In this document: positions 1 through 10,300 of the stretch, piece by piece
How positions within the stretch are numbered: position 1 is the first letter of the stretch
Layout of the letters: each line of letters begins with the position of its first letter
Source of the DNA: Ruminococcus flavefaciens ATCC 19208
GTDB taxonomy: Bacteria; Bacillota; Clostridia; Oscillospirales; Ruminococcaceae
Assembly (NCBI RefSeq): GCF_000518765.1
Contig: NZ_KI912490.1
Span: 571,700-635,699, forward strand
Length of the DNA stretch: 64,000 bases
Direction: 5' to 3'
The notes under the pieces: model-generated
Seen by the model: only the letters and a program-made list of their open reading frames with translations
Database searches by the model: none
Told to the model about the DNA's origin: nothing
Program-made: the position numbers and the translations under genes

Positions 1-1052
1 ACGGCTGTATCTCATACTGCAACTCAGATGACGGCTGGGACTTATACGCTAAGGAGGCTACAGGTCCTATAGGCGTTGTAACGATAAAGAACTGTATCGC
101 ATTCCGCAACGGCTTTACAGAAAGCGGCAAGGGTTACGGAGACTGTGACGGCAACGGCTTCAAGCTTGGCGGCGGCGGTGTTGGCACACGCCATATCGTA
201 GAGAACTGCCTCGCGTTTGAGAACCTCAACTGCGGCTTTACAGACAATAATAACCCGAAATTCGGTGATATGAAGAACTGTACCGCATATAACAACGGTA
301 TCGGCGGCAAGGGCAAGGCTAACTACATGGTATATCGCTGCGATACATCTGCTACATTCAATGGCATGATGTCATACATCAATACAGGCAGAGTCTCAAA
401 GACCAATGCGGCAGGTATAAAGGTATCAAATGATAAGTTTGTCGGAAATATGTCCGATTCTGTTTACTACAACAGCAAGTATTACTATGCAAAGTCAAAT
501 ACTGCTATGACTAACGGCGCAAAGCTGGGCGATATCATTACTCCTGCGGACAGTGACTTTATGACACTTAACGTTGCTGCTATGGGAACTGATTTCCACA
601 AGGCATGGAGAAATGCAGACGGCTCACCAAAGACAGGCGGATTTGCTGAAACAGCATCAGGCAGCGTGTACAAGAGTATTGGCTATCATATGAGCAGCGG
701 TGTCAAGCAGACTGCAACTCCCGACCCATATGCAAACGGTACATCTAATCCTGTACAGACTACAACTTCCGCAACAACAACGACTACTACAACAACAACG
801 ACTATTGCAACATCAACTACACTGCCTAAGGGTAACGGTGTAGCAGGTGATGCAAACGGCGACGGCGAGATAGATATGTCTGATATCGTACTTATCATGC
901 AGAGCCTTGCAAATCCGAACAAGTATCAGATAGCTCCCGAAAACCGTGATAATGCAGACGTTAACCTCAGGGGCAATGGTATAACCAACGGTGATGCACT
1001 GGCTATCCAGAAGTATCTCCTGCATCTTATACCCACTCTCCCCGAATCATGA
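1..1052 (+). CDS. Family PL9 pectate lyase with C-terminal dockerin (5' end outside window)
   Basis: The reading frame is open from base 3, so the start lies upstream of the window. The first visible residues contain the run NSDDGWDLY. Its DD-x-x-D pattern matches the calcium ligands known for PL9 (Pel9A-type) lyases, and about 41 residues later GNGFKLGG supplies the lysine used as the catalytic base in that family. The product should be secreted and cut polygalacturonate by beta-elimination. After the parallel beta-helix comes a Thr-rich linker (around 765-820) and a dockerin beginning [20 protein letters not shown], with a second, atypical motif ending DALAIQKYLL. This dockerin is the same sequence type as in the GH26 and GH2 proteins of this window. 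A strong terminator follows. PL9 assignment is by motif; exact product profile (exo or endo) cannot be told from the fragment. Confidence 0.88.
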   Translation, partial: GCISYCNSDDGWDLYAKEATGPIGVVTIKNCIAFRNGFTESGKGYGDCDGNGFKLGGGGVGTRHIVENCLAFENLNCGFTDNNNPKFGDMKNCTAYNNGIGGKGKANYMVYRCDTSATFNGMMSYINTGRVSKTNAAGIKVSNDKFVGNMSDSVYYNSKYYYAKSNTAMTNGAKLGDIITPADSDFMTLNVAAMGTDFHKAWRNADGSPKTGGFAETASGSVYKSIGYHMSSGVKQTATPDPYANGTSNPVQTTTSATTTTTTTTTTIATSTTLPKGNGVAGDANGDGEIDMSDIVLIMQSLANPNKYQIAPENRDNADVNLRGNGITNGDALAIQKYLLHLIPTLPES

Positions 1053-1086
1053 AAATGATCGGGTCTCCAAATAAATGATACAATGG

Positions 1087-1122
1087 AAAAAGGAACCTCA
1101 CCCCCATCAGGTTCCTTTTTTC
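1087..1122 (+). terminator. Intrinsic terminator of the PL9 gene
   Basis: Arms AAAAGGAACCT and AGGTTCCTTTT enclose a short C-rich loop and run into a T tract. It lies 35 bases after the PL9 stop codon. Confidence 0.85.
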
Positions 1123-1184
1123 ATAATTTAAGCTAATAGCTTAAATAATAACAGATTTTTTACATTTAAAGCGTACTGAAAATA

Positions 1185-1213
1185 TTGACATTCAGCTTAA
1201 AAGAAAGTATAAT
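1185..1213 (+). promoter_or_regulatory. Consensus housekeeping promoter of the GH26 gene
   Basis: TTGACA at 1185-1190 and TATAAT at 1208-1213 are separated by exactly 17 bases, a perfect sigma-A type promoter. The GH26 start codon is about 48 bases downstream, with ribosome-binding site AAGGAGG. The mannanase gene is therefore probably transcribed on its own, separately from the PL9 gene. Confidence 0.8.
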
Positions 1214-1261
1214 AAGATTAAAGAATTATTGGAGCTTTCCAATATAAGGAGGATATAAAAC

Positions 1262-3376
1262 ATGAAAAATAAGCTAAGAAAGGCGATCGCATTGGCTGCT
1301 GCGGGAGTTATGGCAGCTGTACATTGCAGTTCAACAGGTCTTTTCAGTGCTATCGCAGCAGGTGAGGCAACTGCTGCTACAGCTTTCCCTTACACTATCG
1401 AGGGCGAAAAGATGAAAGGTGCAGACCTGTGGAAATCTATCTATCAGACAGAGATACCGGGATACTCAGGCGAAGGATTCTATTATCTCACAGCTCAGCC
1501 TGCATCATTTGAGGTCACTGTTCCCGATGACGGTATGTATTCTATCGTTGTCCGCGGAGCACAGATACTCAATGAGGGTGGCAGACAGCAGGCTGTAAAG
1601 ATCAACGGAGTTAAGTATACGACACAGGCTGCTTATTCAGACAAGTGGATAGACTATGATTTCGGAATGGTACGTATGAACAAGGGCGTTAACACTATCG
1701 AATTCATCAGTGAGTACGGTTATATGGCTATTGATACTGTAACGGTGGACAATGCACAGTTCCCCGATCTTTCAAAGGCAAGCGGAACAACGGTTGATAA
1801 GAACGCTACTCCCGAGACAAAGGCTCTTATGAAGTATCTCAAGAGCGTTTACGGTAAGCATATCCTTTCGGGACAGCAGGAGATATACGGCGGCGGTCAC
1901 GCTGTTGAAACTACTATCCGCTATGACGCGAATGCAAACAAGTGTGTAGATCAGGAAGGCGTTGAGTACGTTATCGACGAGGAGAGCTGGGACAAGACCG
2001 AGCAGGGCGAGAAGTTCCCGTGGCACTGCACAGGTCCTGACGGACAGGTCTATACCTACAGCACTCAGAACCGCAACTACACATATAACGATTATAACTA
2101 TGAAGTAAGATACATCAAGGAGCTTACAGGCGAAGAGCCTGCTATACGCGGATTTGATTTCGGAAGCTACTGCCCCTGCTATGCATGGGACGACGGCGTT
2201 GCACAGCGTATGATCGACTGGGCTACAAAGAAAAACGGAATATGCACAGCTTCATGGCACGTAAATGTTCCGACAACAAAGGCTGACTACACTCTCGGTG
2301 AGCCTCTTGACTTCGCAAAGACAACTTATACTCAGAATACTGATTTCGTAACTGCAAACTGCATGGTAAAGGGCACTATGGAGTACGATTACTTCCAGCT
2401 CTGTATGAAAAATCTTGCTGCTGAGCTGAAAAAACTTCAGGACGCAGGCGTACCTGTGATATTCCGTCCATTCCATGAAGCTGAGGGAAATCCAAGTCAT
2501 ACCGACGATCCTATCGACGGTTCGGGAGCATGGTTCTGGTGGTCCAAAGAAGGCGCAGTAGTATACAACAAGCTCTGGAACTTCTTGCAGGATACTCTCA
2601 CCAATGAGTACGGACTCCACAATCTTATCTGGGAGCAGAACCTCTATGCATGGTCTGACAGCTCTGCAAAATGGTACTCAGGCGATGACAAGGTGGATAT
2701 CGTAGGCTTCGATAAGTACAACTGCCAGTACAACCGTCACGACGGCAAACAGCAGGGAACTCCTAACGAGGACGCTGAGGCAGGTATATTCTATACTCTT
2801 AATAAATTCGTTAACGGTAATAAAATGGTATCAATGCCTGAGAACGACTCCTGCCCGAGCCTTAACAATATGCAGGTTGAACACGCTTACTGGCTGTACT
2901 TCTGTCCGTGGTACGATTCTGAGCAGGCTCACTTCCTCTGCGGTAAGGAGTATCAGGATCCCGATACATTCAAGGAGCTTTACAAGAGCGATTTCTGCAT
3001 CACACTTTCAGAGCTGCCAAAGGATCTTTACAAGGGCAGTTCAGAGCCTTCAACAAGCACGACAACAACTACTGCCAAGCCTGTAACAACTACCACTGTA
3101 ACGACTTCTTCCACACCTGCTGTAGCAGCTAAGAAGTACGGCGATACAAACTGTGACGGTGAGATAGATATGTCTGATGTTGTACTCATTATGCAGTCAC
3201 TTGCAAATCCTGACAAGTTCGGCATAAAGGGCACAGACAAGAACCACATCACAGCACAGGGTGAAGCAAATGGTGATGTTGATGTAAGCAGCAAGGGCAT
3301 TACTTCAAACGATGCACTCCGCATACAGGAATATCTTCTCGGCAAGGTAAAAGACCTTACACCGTCAACCAAGTGA
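1262..3376 (+). CDS. GH26 beta-mannanase with CBM35 and dockerin
   Basis: A 704-residue secreted enzyme predicted to hydrolyse beta-1,4-mannan. A signal peptide (about 1-33) is followed by a CBM35-like beta-sandwich (about 43-165, starting YTIEGEKMKG) and a GH26 barrel (about 180-585). The family acid/base is visible in RPFHEAEGNP (Glu406). The likely nucleophile is Glu527 in SMPENDS, although its surrounding sequence is less typical. A Thr-rich linker leads to a dockerin (about 626-704; DTNCDGEIDMSDVVLIMQ) whose second motif carries an insert before GITSNDALRIQEYLLG. The dockerin type is shared with the neighbouring PL9 enzyme and the GH2 enzyme at 16759-21045. AAGGAGG upstream fixes the start. 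Family assignment is firm; mannan specificity follows from what is known of most GH26 members. Confidence 0.93.
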   Translation: MKNKLRKAIALAAAGVMAAVHCSSTGLFSAIAAGEATAATAFPYTIEGEKMKGADLWKSIYQTEIPGYSGEGFYYLTAQPASFEVTVPDDGMYSIVVRGAQILNEGGRQQAVKINGVKYTTQAAYSDKWIDYDFGMVRMNKGVNTIEFISEYGYMAIDTVTVDNAQFPDLSKASGTTVDKNATPETKALMKYLKSVYGKHILSGQQEIYGGGHAVETTIRYDANANKCVDQEGVEYVIDEESWDKTEQGEKFPWHCTGPDGQVYTYSTQNRNYTYNDYNYEVRYIKELTGEEPAIRGFDFGSYCPCYAWDDGVAQRMIDWATKKNGICTASWHVNVPTTKADYTLGEPLDFAKTTYTQNTDFVTANCMVKGTMEYDYFQLCMKNLAAELKKLQDAGVPVIFRPFHEAEGNPSHTDDPIDGSGAWFWWSKEGAVVYNKLWNFLQDTLTNEYGLHNLIWEQNLYAWSDSSAKWYSGDDKVDIVGFDKYNCQYNRHDGKQQGTPNEDAEAGIFYTLNKFVNGNKMVSMPENDSCPSLNNMQVEHAYWLYFCPWYDSEQAHFLCGKEYQDPDTFKELYKSDFCITLSELPKDLYKGSSEPSTSTTTTTAKPVTTTTVTTSSTPAVAAKKYGDTNCDGEIDMSDVVLIMQSLANPDKFGIKGTDKNHITAQGEANGDVDVSSKGITSNDALRIQEYLLGKVKDLTPSTK

Positions 3377-3381
3377 TAATA

Positions 3382-3413
3382 AAAAACCGAAAGCACTGCT
3401 TTCGGTTTTTTTA
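3382..3413. terminator. Bidirectional terminator between GH26 and VOC genes
   Basis: Arms AACCGAAAGC and GCTTTCGGTT around a 3-base loop, with A-run on one side and T-run on the other, between convergent genes. It can serve both strands. Confidence 0.85.
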
Positions 3414-3418
3414 TATAT

Positions 3419-3820
3419 TCAGCGTTCAAATGGCTTATTGAATGAACCTATCTCGATCAAATTGCCTTCGGGATCGGCAATATAGCAGGTACGCTGTCCC
3501 CATGGCTCTGTGGTGGGGGCTAATATAGGCACTGCACCTTTTTCCACAGCCTTTTTGTACTCTATATCCACTTCCTCAAATGTATCCACATACAGAGCTA
3601 TCTCGGAATGACCATTCAACCCTTTGATGTATTCGTACTTGCGGCTGGTCATTTTCTCAAAATCATTTCTGCCGTAGAGCAGGAACAAAGTTCCGTCCTT
3701 TATTAGAAATACATTTGAGGTATCTTCGGCTTCTTTTATCTCAAAGCCAAGTACATCACGGTAAAAACGTATCATTTTTCCCATATCTTCAACGAATAAT
3801 CCGAAGCCGTCAAGTCTCAT
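3419..3820 (-). CDS. VOC (glyoxalase/bleomycin-resistance/dioxygenase) superfamily protein
   Basis: A 133-residue single-domain protein with the usual VOC opening (a beta strand, then MIRFYRDVLGFEI) and the typical closing segment FYIADPEGNLIEIGSF-like (here CYIADPEGNLIEIG). The terminal Glu of that segment is a common metal ligand in the superfamily. The length is normal for a one-module-pair VOC protein, which acts as a dimer. The start has ribosome-binding site AGGAGG eight bases upstream. It is the last gene of a minus-strand run after the broken membrane gene. The substrate cannot be predicted; the superfamily spans isomerases, ring-cleaving enzymes and drug-binding proteins. Confidence 0.8.
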   Translation of the reverse strand: MRLDGFGLFVEDMGKMIRFYRDVLGFEIKEAEDTSNVFLIKDGTLFLLYGRNDFEKMTSRKYEYIKGLNGHSEIALYVDTFEEVDIEYKKAVEKGAVPILAPTTEPWGQRTCYIADPEGNLIEIGSFNKPFER

Positions 3821-4218
3821 AAGAACCTCCTAAAAAAGTATCGGTTTGTGATTGGGGATAAATTATATCATCGATGACCGAACGTCCGTCTATGAGTCTG
3901 AATACATAGATGATTATGCATGTACCGACAATAATGCCTGTAAGCTTTGACAGGACAGGTATTCCGCTGAATGAAGCGAGCCATACGCTTCCGTTCAGAA
4001 GATAGTGGAGCAGCAGGAAGCATGAGATATGCAGCACCGTCAGCGAGCCTTGTGGCAAGGAAATAAGTGATTATGCCTGTTATAATTGGCAGAAGCTTGG
4101 CGGAATTATACTTCTTCATAATAAAGAATGAAGTCACAGGAAGAGCAAGATATATAAATGCAGTTATGCAATATCCTAAAATGGTGCTGTCTGAAAAAAC
4201 GATATCATTTCCGTTCAT
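3810..4218 (-). pseudogene. Degenerate YhfC-like membrane protein gene (internal loss and frameshift)
   Basis: Two overlapping minus-strand frames look like pieces of one membrane protein. The first (from 4218) encodes two hydrophobic segments and then TGIITYFLATRL before running into a non-hydrophobic, Arg/His-rich tail typical of a shifted frame. The second (readable from about 4058, stop at 3810) supplies the hydrophobic segments CFLLLHYLLNG and LTGIIVGTCIIIYVF. Their order resembles the first and last parts of YhfC-family (intramembrane-protease-like) proteins of about 250 residues, so a middle portion appears deleted along with a frameshift near 4045. The piece begins four bases after the radA stop, which suggests it was once in the same operon. 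YhfC kinship is tentative; that the gene is broken is more secure. Confidence 0.5.
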
Positions 4219-4222
4219 AGCA

Positions 4223-5599
4223 TTATTTTATAACGGCAAAAGCCTGTTTGAGCGTACTTGCAGGGATAATACTTATATTATAGTCCTTTGGGTCTATAGC
4301 TGACATTGACTGCTTAGGCACTACACAGGTGGTAAAGCCCATGCGTTCAGCCTCGCGTATACGCTGTACTATATGTGATACCGAGCGAATCTCTCCGCCA
4401 AGACCTATCTCACCGAAAGCTATGAGCTGCTCGTCTATCTGCTTATCCATTATGCCTGAGTACAGAGCCATTGCTACAGGCAGGTCGCCTGCGGGCTCGT
4501 CAAGCTTGAAGCCGCCGACGATATTGAGGTAAACGTCCAGTCCGCCCATGAATATGCCGAGACGTTTTTCAAGTACGGCGATTATTATATTTAGCCTGTT
4601 GAAGTCAAATCCCGTGACCATGCGGCGCGGAGCAGAATAACTGGTCTTTGCGGCAAGTGCCTGCACCTCTGCAAGTATAGGTCGGCTGCCCTCCATGACA
4701 CAGGCTACGCAGGTGCCCGATACGTTGTGGGGACGACCTTCAAGGAGCATCTGCGACGGATTTGACACCTCACGCAGTCCCTTATCCAGCATCTCGAATA
4801 CACCTATCTCGTTAGTCGAGCCGAAACGATTCTTAACAGCGCGGAGTATGCGGTAGCTCTGATGCCTTTCACCCTCAAAATAAAGCACAGCATCAACGAT
4901 ATGCTCCATTACTTTAGGGCCTGCAATAGCACCGTCCTTGTTTACGTGACCGACGATGATTATTGGTATCTCCTGATTTTTGGCAGTGTGCATGAACAGG
5001 TTCGTGCATTCCCTAACCTGTGTAAGACTTCCAGGACTCGATGTGATATGGCTTATGCTCATGGTCTGAATGGAGTCTATTATAGTGATATCGGGAGCAC
5101 TTGAAGCTATAGTCTGAGCTATTGACTCAGCATCGGTAGCTGTAAGGATATAGAGATTTTCTGTATCCACTCCAAGTCTCTGTGCACGGAGTTTTATCTG
5201 TCTTGCGGACTCTTCTCCCGAAACATAGAGTACGGAGTGATCCTCGCCGAGAAACTGGCATATCTGGAGAAGTATGGTGCTTTTTCCGATACCCGGTTCA
5301 CCGCCGAGAAGAACAAGAGAGCCTTTTACAAGACCTCCGCCGAGGACTCTGTTAAGCTCTCCTATGCCTGTATCATAGCGGACATCGCTGTCTGCACCGA
5401 TATCCTCAAGCTCAAGGATACTGTCGGAAAGGTCGGGAGCAGCTCCGCCCGATGCCGATGAACGCATACCCGCAGGAGCTGTATCCGCAATGTCCTCCTC
5501 GAAGCTGTTCCAAGCTCCGCAGGATGGGCATTTTCCGTTCCATTTTGTGCTTTCATAGCCGCACTGATTACAGGTGTAAATATATTTTGATTTAGCCAT
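4223..5599 (-). CDS. radA: DNA repair protein RadA
   Basis: A 458-residue RecA-like ATPase that processes branched recombination intermediates. All hallmarks are visible: an N-terminal C4 zinc finger (CNQCGYESTKWNGKCPSCGAW, residues about 10-30), a Walker A motif GGEPGIGKST near residue 98, the RadA-specific KNRFG motif (AVKNRFGSTNEIG), and a C-terminal Lon-protease-like domain (GGLDVYLNIVGG and following). Length is normal for the family. Ribosome-binding site GAGGT precedes the ATG. It lies 11 bases after the lipoprotein gene on the same strand, so the two are probably co-transcribed. Confidence 0.97.
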   Translation of the reverse strand: MAKSKYIYTCNQCGYESTKWNGKCPSCGAWNSFEEDIADTAPAGMRSSASGGAAPDLSDSILELEDIGADSDVRYDTGIGELNRVLGGGLVKGSLVLLGGEPGIGKSTILLQICQFLGEDHSVLYVSGEESARQIKLRAQRLGVDTENLYILTATDAESIAQTIASSAPDITIIDSIQTMSISHITSSPGSLTQVRECTNLFMHTAKNQEIPIIIVGHVNKDGAIAGPKVMEHIVDAVLYFEGERHQSYRILRAVKNRFGSTNEIGVFEMLDKGLREVSNPSQMLLEGRPHNVSGTCVACVMEGSRPILAEVQALAAKTSYSAPRRMVTGFDFNRLNIIIAVLEKRLGIFMGGLDVYLNIVGGFKLDEPAGDLPVAMALYSGIMDKQIDEQLIAFGEIGLGGEIRSVSHIVQRIREAERMGFTTCVVPKQSMSAIDPKDYNISIIPASTLKQAFAVIK

Positions 5600-5610
5600 T
5601 TTTTACCTCA

Positions 5611-6672
5611 TTAAGAAAAGGCTTTTTCGATATTCTCCGATGTGAGTGGATACTTTCTGCCGCAGAGCATTGTGCTGTCAGATGGCTTGAAGCCTGATAT
5701 GTCAGAGCCGGCAATTGACCAGCACTGAACATTGCCGTCAAAATTTGTAGCGTAGAATATCTTTGCGTTTATATCAAAGTGTATTCCGCCGTCTGTATCA
5801 CAGGTGGTATCAAGTTCTTTTATGCCGTCCTCTTCAAGGTAGAATACACGCACCTGAGAGTCATCGAGGATACCTGTGGATACGACCACCTCGGGGACTC
5901 CGTTTACATCGAGATCAACTATTTCGAATGCAGCGTCATTGAGATCCGGCTCTGCAAGTATAGAATCAAGCTTTTCCTTATACAGCTGTTTTTGGTCGTC
6001 CTTCATAACTGCGTTCCAGCATTCGGTATTGTACAGAGCATAGTTAACAGCACTATCGCCCATAGTATATTTTCTGCCAATTTGTGCTGTGACGAAATCG
6101 CGGTAAAGGTGGAGGTACTCCTCATACTTTGCAAGGGTCACCTCATTGCTGTTTATTTCGTAGCGTATGGTAGTACCGGAGGAAGCACTTCCCGAATTGT
6201 TGTAGAAATCAAACTCTTTATTGAAGCTTCCTTCCTTGAAGGTAAGGTATTCGCCTGTGGAGAAGCTTTCACCGTCGTATGAGAAACCGATAGCGGTTTG
6301 CGACGGTATGAACTGGAAAGTACCGTAAGCTCCCGTAGTGGCAATGAGGTCGGCAGTGTCGCCGATGAGCATATATACATCGCATTGCGAGGAAGCGCCC
6401 GAGGAGGGGGAGAGCACAAGCTCGGGAATATCGTCGCCTGTAAGGTCGCAAAGATCGAACATTGAGTCGTCCGAGTACCTGTCAGAGTTTTTGAAGCTGC
6501 TGATGATCATTTTGAAAGGCTGCTGCCAGTCAAAGGTCACATCAGACGGAGCAGAATTCACATCAAGCAGACTCGGCGGCGGTTCAACCGCTTTTGGGGT
6601 TTCGCTGCATCCTGTAAATGCGGAAAGAGCAGCCGCTGTGACAAGTAAAGTAGTGTTTTTCTTTATATTCAC
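5611..6672 (-). CDS. Uncharacterised lipoprotein with repeat-like acidic motifs
   Basis: A 353-residue protein starting with GTG behind a strong AGGAGG. The N-terminus has a lipobox (LSAFTGC), so Cys21 or so should be lipidated. The mature part contains two similar stretches, FDLCDLTGDDIPELVLS and FEIVDLDVNGVPEVVVS. These resemble the D-x-D/N-x-x-PE turns of FG-GAP/VCBS-type beta-propeller blades found in many Ruminococcus lipoproteins. No catalytic motif is recognised. It has its own promoter (6703-6731) and heads the run into radA. Function unknown. Confidence 0.75.
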   Translation of the reverse strand: MNIKKNTTLLVTAAALSAFTGCSETPKAVEPPPSLLDVNSAPSDVTFDWQQPFKMIISSFKNSDRYSDDSMFDLCDLTGDDIPELVLSPSSGASSQCDVYMLIGDTADLIATTGAYGTFQFIPSQTAIGFSYDGESFSTGEYLTFKEGSFNKEFDFYNNSGSASSGTTIRYEINSNEVTLAKYEEYLHLYRDFVTAQIGRKYTMGDSAVNYALYNTECWNAVMKDDQKQLYKEKLDSILAEPDLNDAAFEIVDLDVNGVPEVVVSTGILDDSQVRVFYLEEDGIKELDTTCDTDGGIHFDINAKIFYATNFDGNVQCWSIAGSDISGFKPSDSTMLCGRKYPLTSENIEKAFS

Positions 6673-6702
6673 TGTTGTTGCCTCCTGATTTTATATACAA
6701 AT

Positions 6703-6731
6703 ATTGTACCACTTTTGACGAACTCTGTCAA
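6703..6731 (-). promoter_or_regulatory. Promoter of the lipoprotein-radA operon
   Basis: On the minus strand, TTGACA (6731-6726) and TACAAT (6708-6703) are 17 bases apart, about 30 bases upstream of the GTG start of the lipoprotein gene. Confidence 0.7.
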
Positions 6732-6789
6732 TAAATATTATTACGGGTCGAAAGTGCATTTTTTTATGAAAAACAACGGTTTTACGTTG

Positions 6790-7152
6790 TTAAATGCTGC
6801 CGCATCTCAGTTTCCAGAAGTATTTTCGCTTACATTCCGGAAAGTCATCAAGCACACCGTGTTCGGGGTCGTAAAAAGTACCTTCGCAGTACAGTGACCA
6901 GTGCCAGCAGCGTGGAGTTTCAAGGCTCAGCAGGCAAAGTGGCGGCAGCTGCGACTTATTATCAGCCTGTTTACGTTCATCGGATATGTAAACGCCGTGT
7001 TCGCGGAAGGTGCGCTTCATCTCTTTCAGGTCTGTTTCGCGGTCATTATCAAGGTATTGGCATATGTATTCGGGAGTTTTTTTCAGTACCATAGCAAGTA
7101 CAGCCTGACCGCACTGAAGGTCTGTAGGCTCATGTATGTAATAAATATCCAT
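6790..7152 (-). CDS. Small C39/papain-like cysteine peptidase-type protein
   Basis: A 120-residue protein. I chose the ATG at 7152 because GAGAGGTGATAAA sits directly upstream; the open frame extends further but that extension has no ribosome-binding site and looks untranslated. LQCGQAVLAMVL near the N-terminus matches the Cys motif of C39-like peptidase domains, and HWSLYCEGTFYDPEHG near the C-terminus offers the matching His and Asp. There is no signal peptide or partner transporter, so a bacteriocin-leader role is not supported; a stand-alone cytosolic C39-like domain is the most that can be said. No obvious operon partner. Confidence 0.65.
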   Translation of the reverse strand: MDIYYIHEPTDLQCGQAVLAMVLKKTPEYICQYLDNDRETDLKEMKRTFREHGVYISDERKQADNKSQLPPLCLLSLETPRCWHWSLYCEGTFYDPEHGVLDDFPECKRKYFWKLRCGSI

Positions 7153-7370
7153 TTTATCACCTCTCTGATATTTTACCATATCTGTAAAATGGTGTAAAGA
7201 CTGTATTTTGGGCAAAATATCCACCTTATCTGTGTTATCGGGGTTGAAATCAGATAAAAATAGATGTATAATATATAAAATAGATAAAATATAGAATGGA
7301 TGTACAATAAAATTATACACTTATACTATAAAGTGGTAATTTAATGATGTTATAGAAAGAGGGTATTAAA

Positions 7371-10300
7371 ATGAGGAAAAACTTGATCCAAAAAACTATC
7401 AGTACAGCTGCGGCATTATGTGTACTGATACAGCCGTCGGTACAGATAATACCGCGGACCACCGCAGCAAACACAGCGATCAGCTATTCAAATGCAGTCA
7501 TAGCCAATAAGGGCTCAGCCGCAGGCGATGCCGTTATCAAGGGCAGTAGCGCGGCGGTAGTGTACGACAGTACCCTGAGATCCGATGTGCTCGACCTGCA
7601 CGGAGATTCCTTCGGCAGCGGCTGGTTACAGCTCCCTGCAATGTTTGGCAATGGCTGTGAGAACGGTTTCAGCTTTTCATTGAAGTATAAGCTGGACAGC
7701 GGGGCTGAAAACTATACAAGGCTTTTTCAGTTCTCGCCCGTACCCTTCGGAGCAGGTGCAGCACCCAGTTATTCTTCACCCGATATATCAATCGACCTGA
7801 AAGACAAGAAGTCATTCAGAACAAGTATATTCGTGGGCAAGGGAACAACTACCGAGAACGATGACAAGCACAGGGCTATATTCGATGTTCAGTCTGCTCC
7901 CGACAGTGGAAAATGGCATGAGCTTACGGCTGTATATTCAAAGAATAAGGCTGAATTCTACATTGACGGCAAGCTGCAAAGCATAAGTGATGCGGATACT
8001 CTTACTGACACTATGAACAGCCTTTTCAGTGAGGGAGTCCTGCCGTCTTATATCTACAATTCAATAGGACATTCGGTGTATTCCGACAATGATATAAAAG
8101 CCTGCGTGGACGATGTTGCGCTTTACGGCTATGCACTTACCCCGCAGCAGGCAGTAGCTCTGCCAAATGATCCGTTGTATCTTTACACATTCGAGGAGGA
8201 TACAATAACCGAGGGCGAGGCTGTTCCCGAGCAGGAAAATGCCACAGCCCGCGACGGCACAGTTCTTACAAGCATTCCCGAGTATGAGACTGTTTCTCCT
8301 GACGGCACTCTGGTAACAAAATTCTGGAAAGACAGCAAGGGCAGCTATTACTATTCCGTAAGAAAGCAGAGCCACGGCACATGGGGCACAGTCATCGAGC
8401 CCTCAAAGCTGGGACTTGTCACTACTACCGAGGATCTGTCATCGGGCTTTTCACAGACAGCTCCTGCGGCTGCAACTGTTGAGCATGACGAAACCTACTC
8501 AATGCCATACGGCAAGCATTCTAAAATACGAGACAACTACAAGGAAATATCATTTCCGCTGAAAAAGGGCAGTTCTACCCTGACAGTCTATTTCCGAGTT
8601 TATGACGACGGTATGGGCTTCAGATATGCCCTTGATCACGGCGCAACAATAAAGGAGGAGACCAGTCAGGTCATCTTCCCGAGCCAGAGCAAGTTCTGGG
8701 GCAACTGGCCAAACGCCACTTATGAGTGGGACATGGTCGAGCTCCCAAGAGACAGGGCAAATGAGACCAATGCTACCTACTCCTGCCCGTATACAGGCGT
8801 TATCAACGATAAGTACTGGGTAACTGTCACAGAGGCAAGCGTTTTCAATGAGGACAATCCCTACTGTGCAGGCTCTCTCCAGTTTATCGGCAATTATCAC
8901 AGTCTCCGCTTCAAGGGCGGCGTCAAGGTAAGCGGCATCACGATGAGCAGCGCTTTCCATACTCCGTGGAGAGCAGTAGTCATCGGCGACAGCCTTGATC
9001 AGATGTCATCCAGCGACCTTGTACTCAACCTCAATCCGCCCTCGGTCATAGAGGATACAAGCTGGATACGTCCCGGCAAGACTGCATGGTCATGGTGGAG
9101 CAGCGGCGGTGATTCACCTGTTGAATACCACACTCAGAAGGACTATATCGACTTTGCGGCAGACAACGGCTGGGATTTCGTATGTCTCGACTTCGGCTGG
9201 GCTCTCTGGGACGACAGTGAAGATAAGGTCAAGGAACTATGCGAGTACGGCGCAGAGCGAGGTATAGGCATCTATCTCTGGTACGGCGTTAACAACAAGG
9301 GACATTCAGGCTATAAGGACAGCAAGGGAAATCCTGCATATCCATATTATTCGCTCCTTGATGAAGCAACTATAGTACGTGAGTTCAAGCGCATAAGAGG
9401 TCTTGGAGTAAGCGGAGTCAAGGTAGACTACTACGAGAGCGACACTCAGGAGACCATGAAGCAGATGAACCTCTGCGCAAAGATAGCTGCTGAAAATCAT
9501 CTCATGGTGCTCTTCCACGGCTGTACCATTCCACGCGGCGAAAGCAGAACATATCCTAATATAGTTTCATATGAGGCTGTAAACGGAACAGAGTACTACA
9601 AGTGGTTTGACGCTCCTGCACTGGCTAACCGCGTCTCCTACACATTCACAAGAAATGTAGCCGGCTCGGCAGACTTCACACCTACCGGTATACCAATATA
9701 CGGCATAAAGGCTACAGCAGGCTTTGCACTTGCCGACGTTGTAACTATCGAGTCCGGCATACAGCACTTCGCACATTCTGTATACACCTATCAGGGCAAC
9801 AAGGCTCTGCCGTTTCTCAATGATGTTCCCGTTGCATGGGACGATATGAAAGTACTTGACGGCTATCCCATGCAGTTCAACGTTACCGCAAGAAGAAGCG
9901 GAAGCGACTGGTACGTAGGAGCTTCCACGCTGTCGGCAAGAAAGGTCACTGTAAAGCTTTCCGAGCTTATTGACGATGACGGAACATATACAGCTTATCT
10001 CTTCGGTGATAACAAGGACGGCAGCGAGCTTGAATTCAGGGTAATTCGAGACGTTACCAAGGACAGCGTTATCGAGGAGCAGCTCCTTGCAAACGGCGGT
10101 TTTGCAATGAAGATAACCAAGAGCGGCATGAAGCTTACGACTCCGTACAGCAATTTCAAATTCTACGAAGCTGAGAAGGCTAATATATCAGGCAATGCGA
10201 GAATCACCTCTGGCAAGGACGGCAAGTACAGCTCCGGAAGCGCATACGTAGGCTATATCGGCGGCGGAGCTAACAATGCAGTCACATTCGAGAACGTAAA

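Noticed and set aside
6790-7320. Longer 176-residue start for the C39-like gene
   Set aside because: The extra 56 residues precede the only good ribosome-binding site, and they fall in the AT-rich upstream region.
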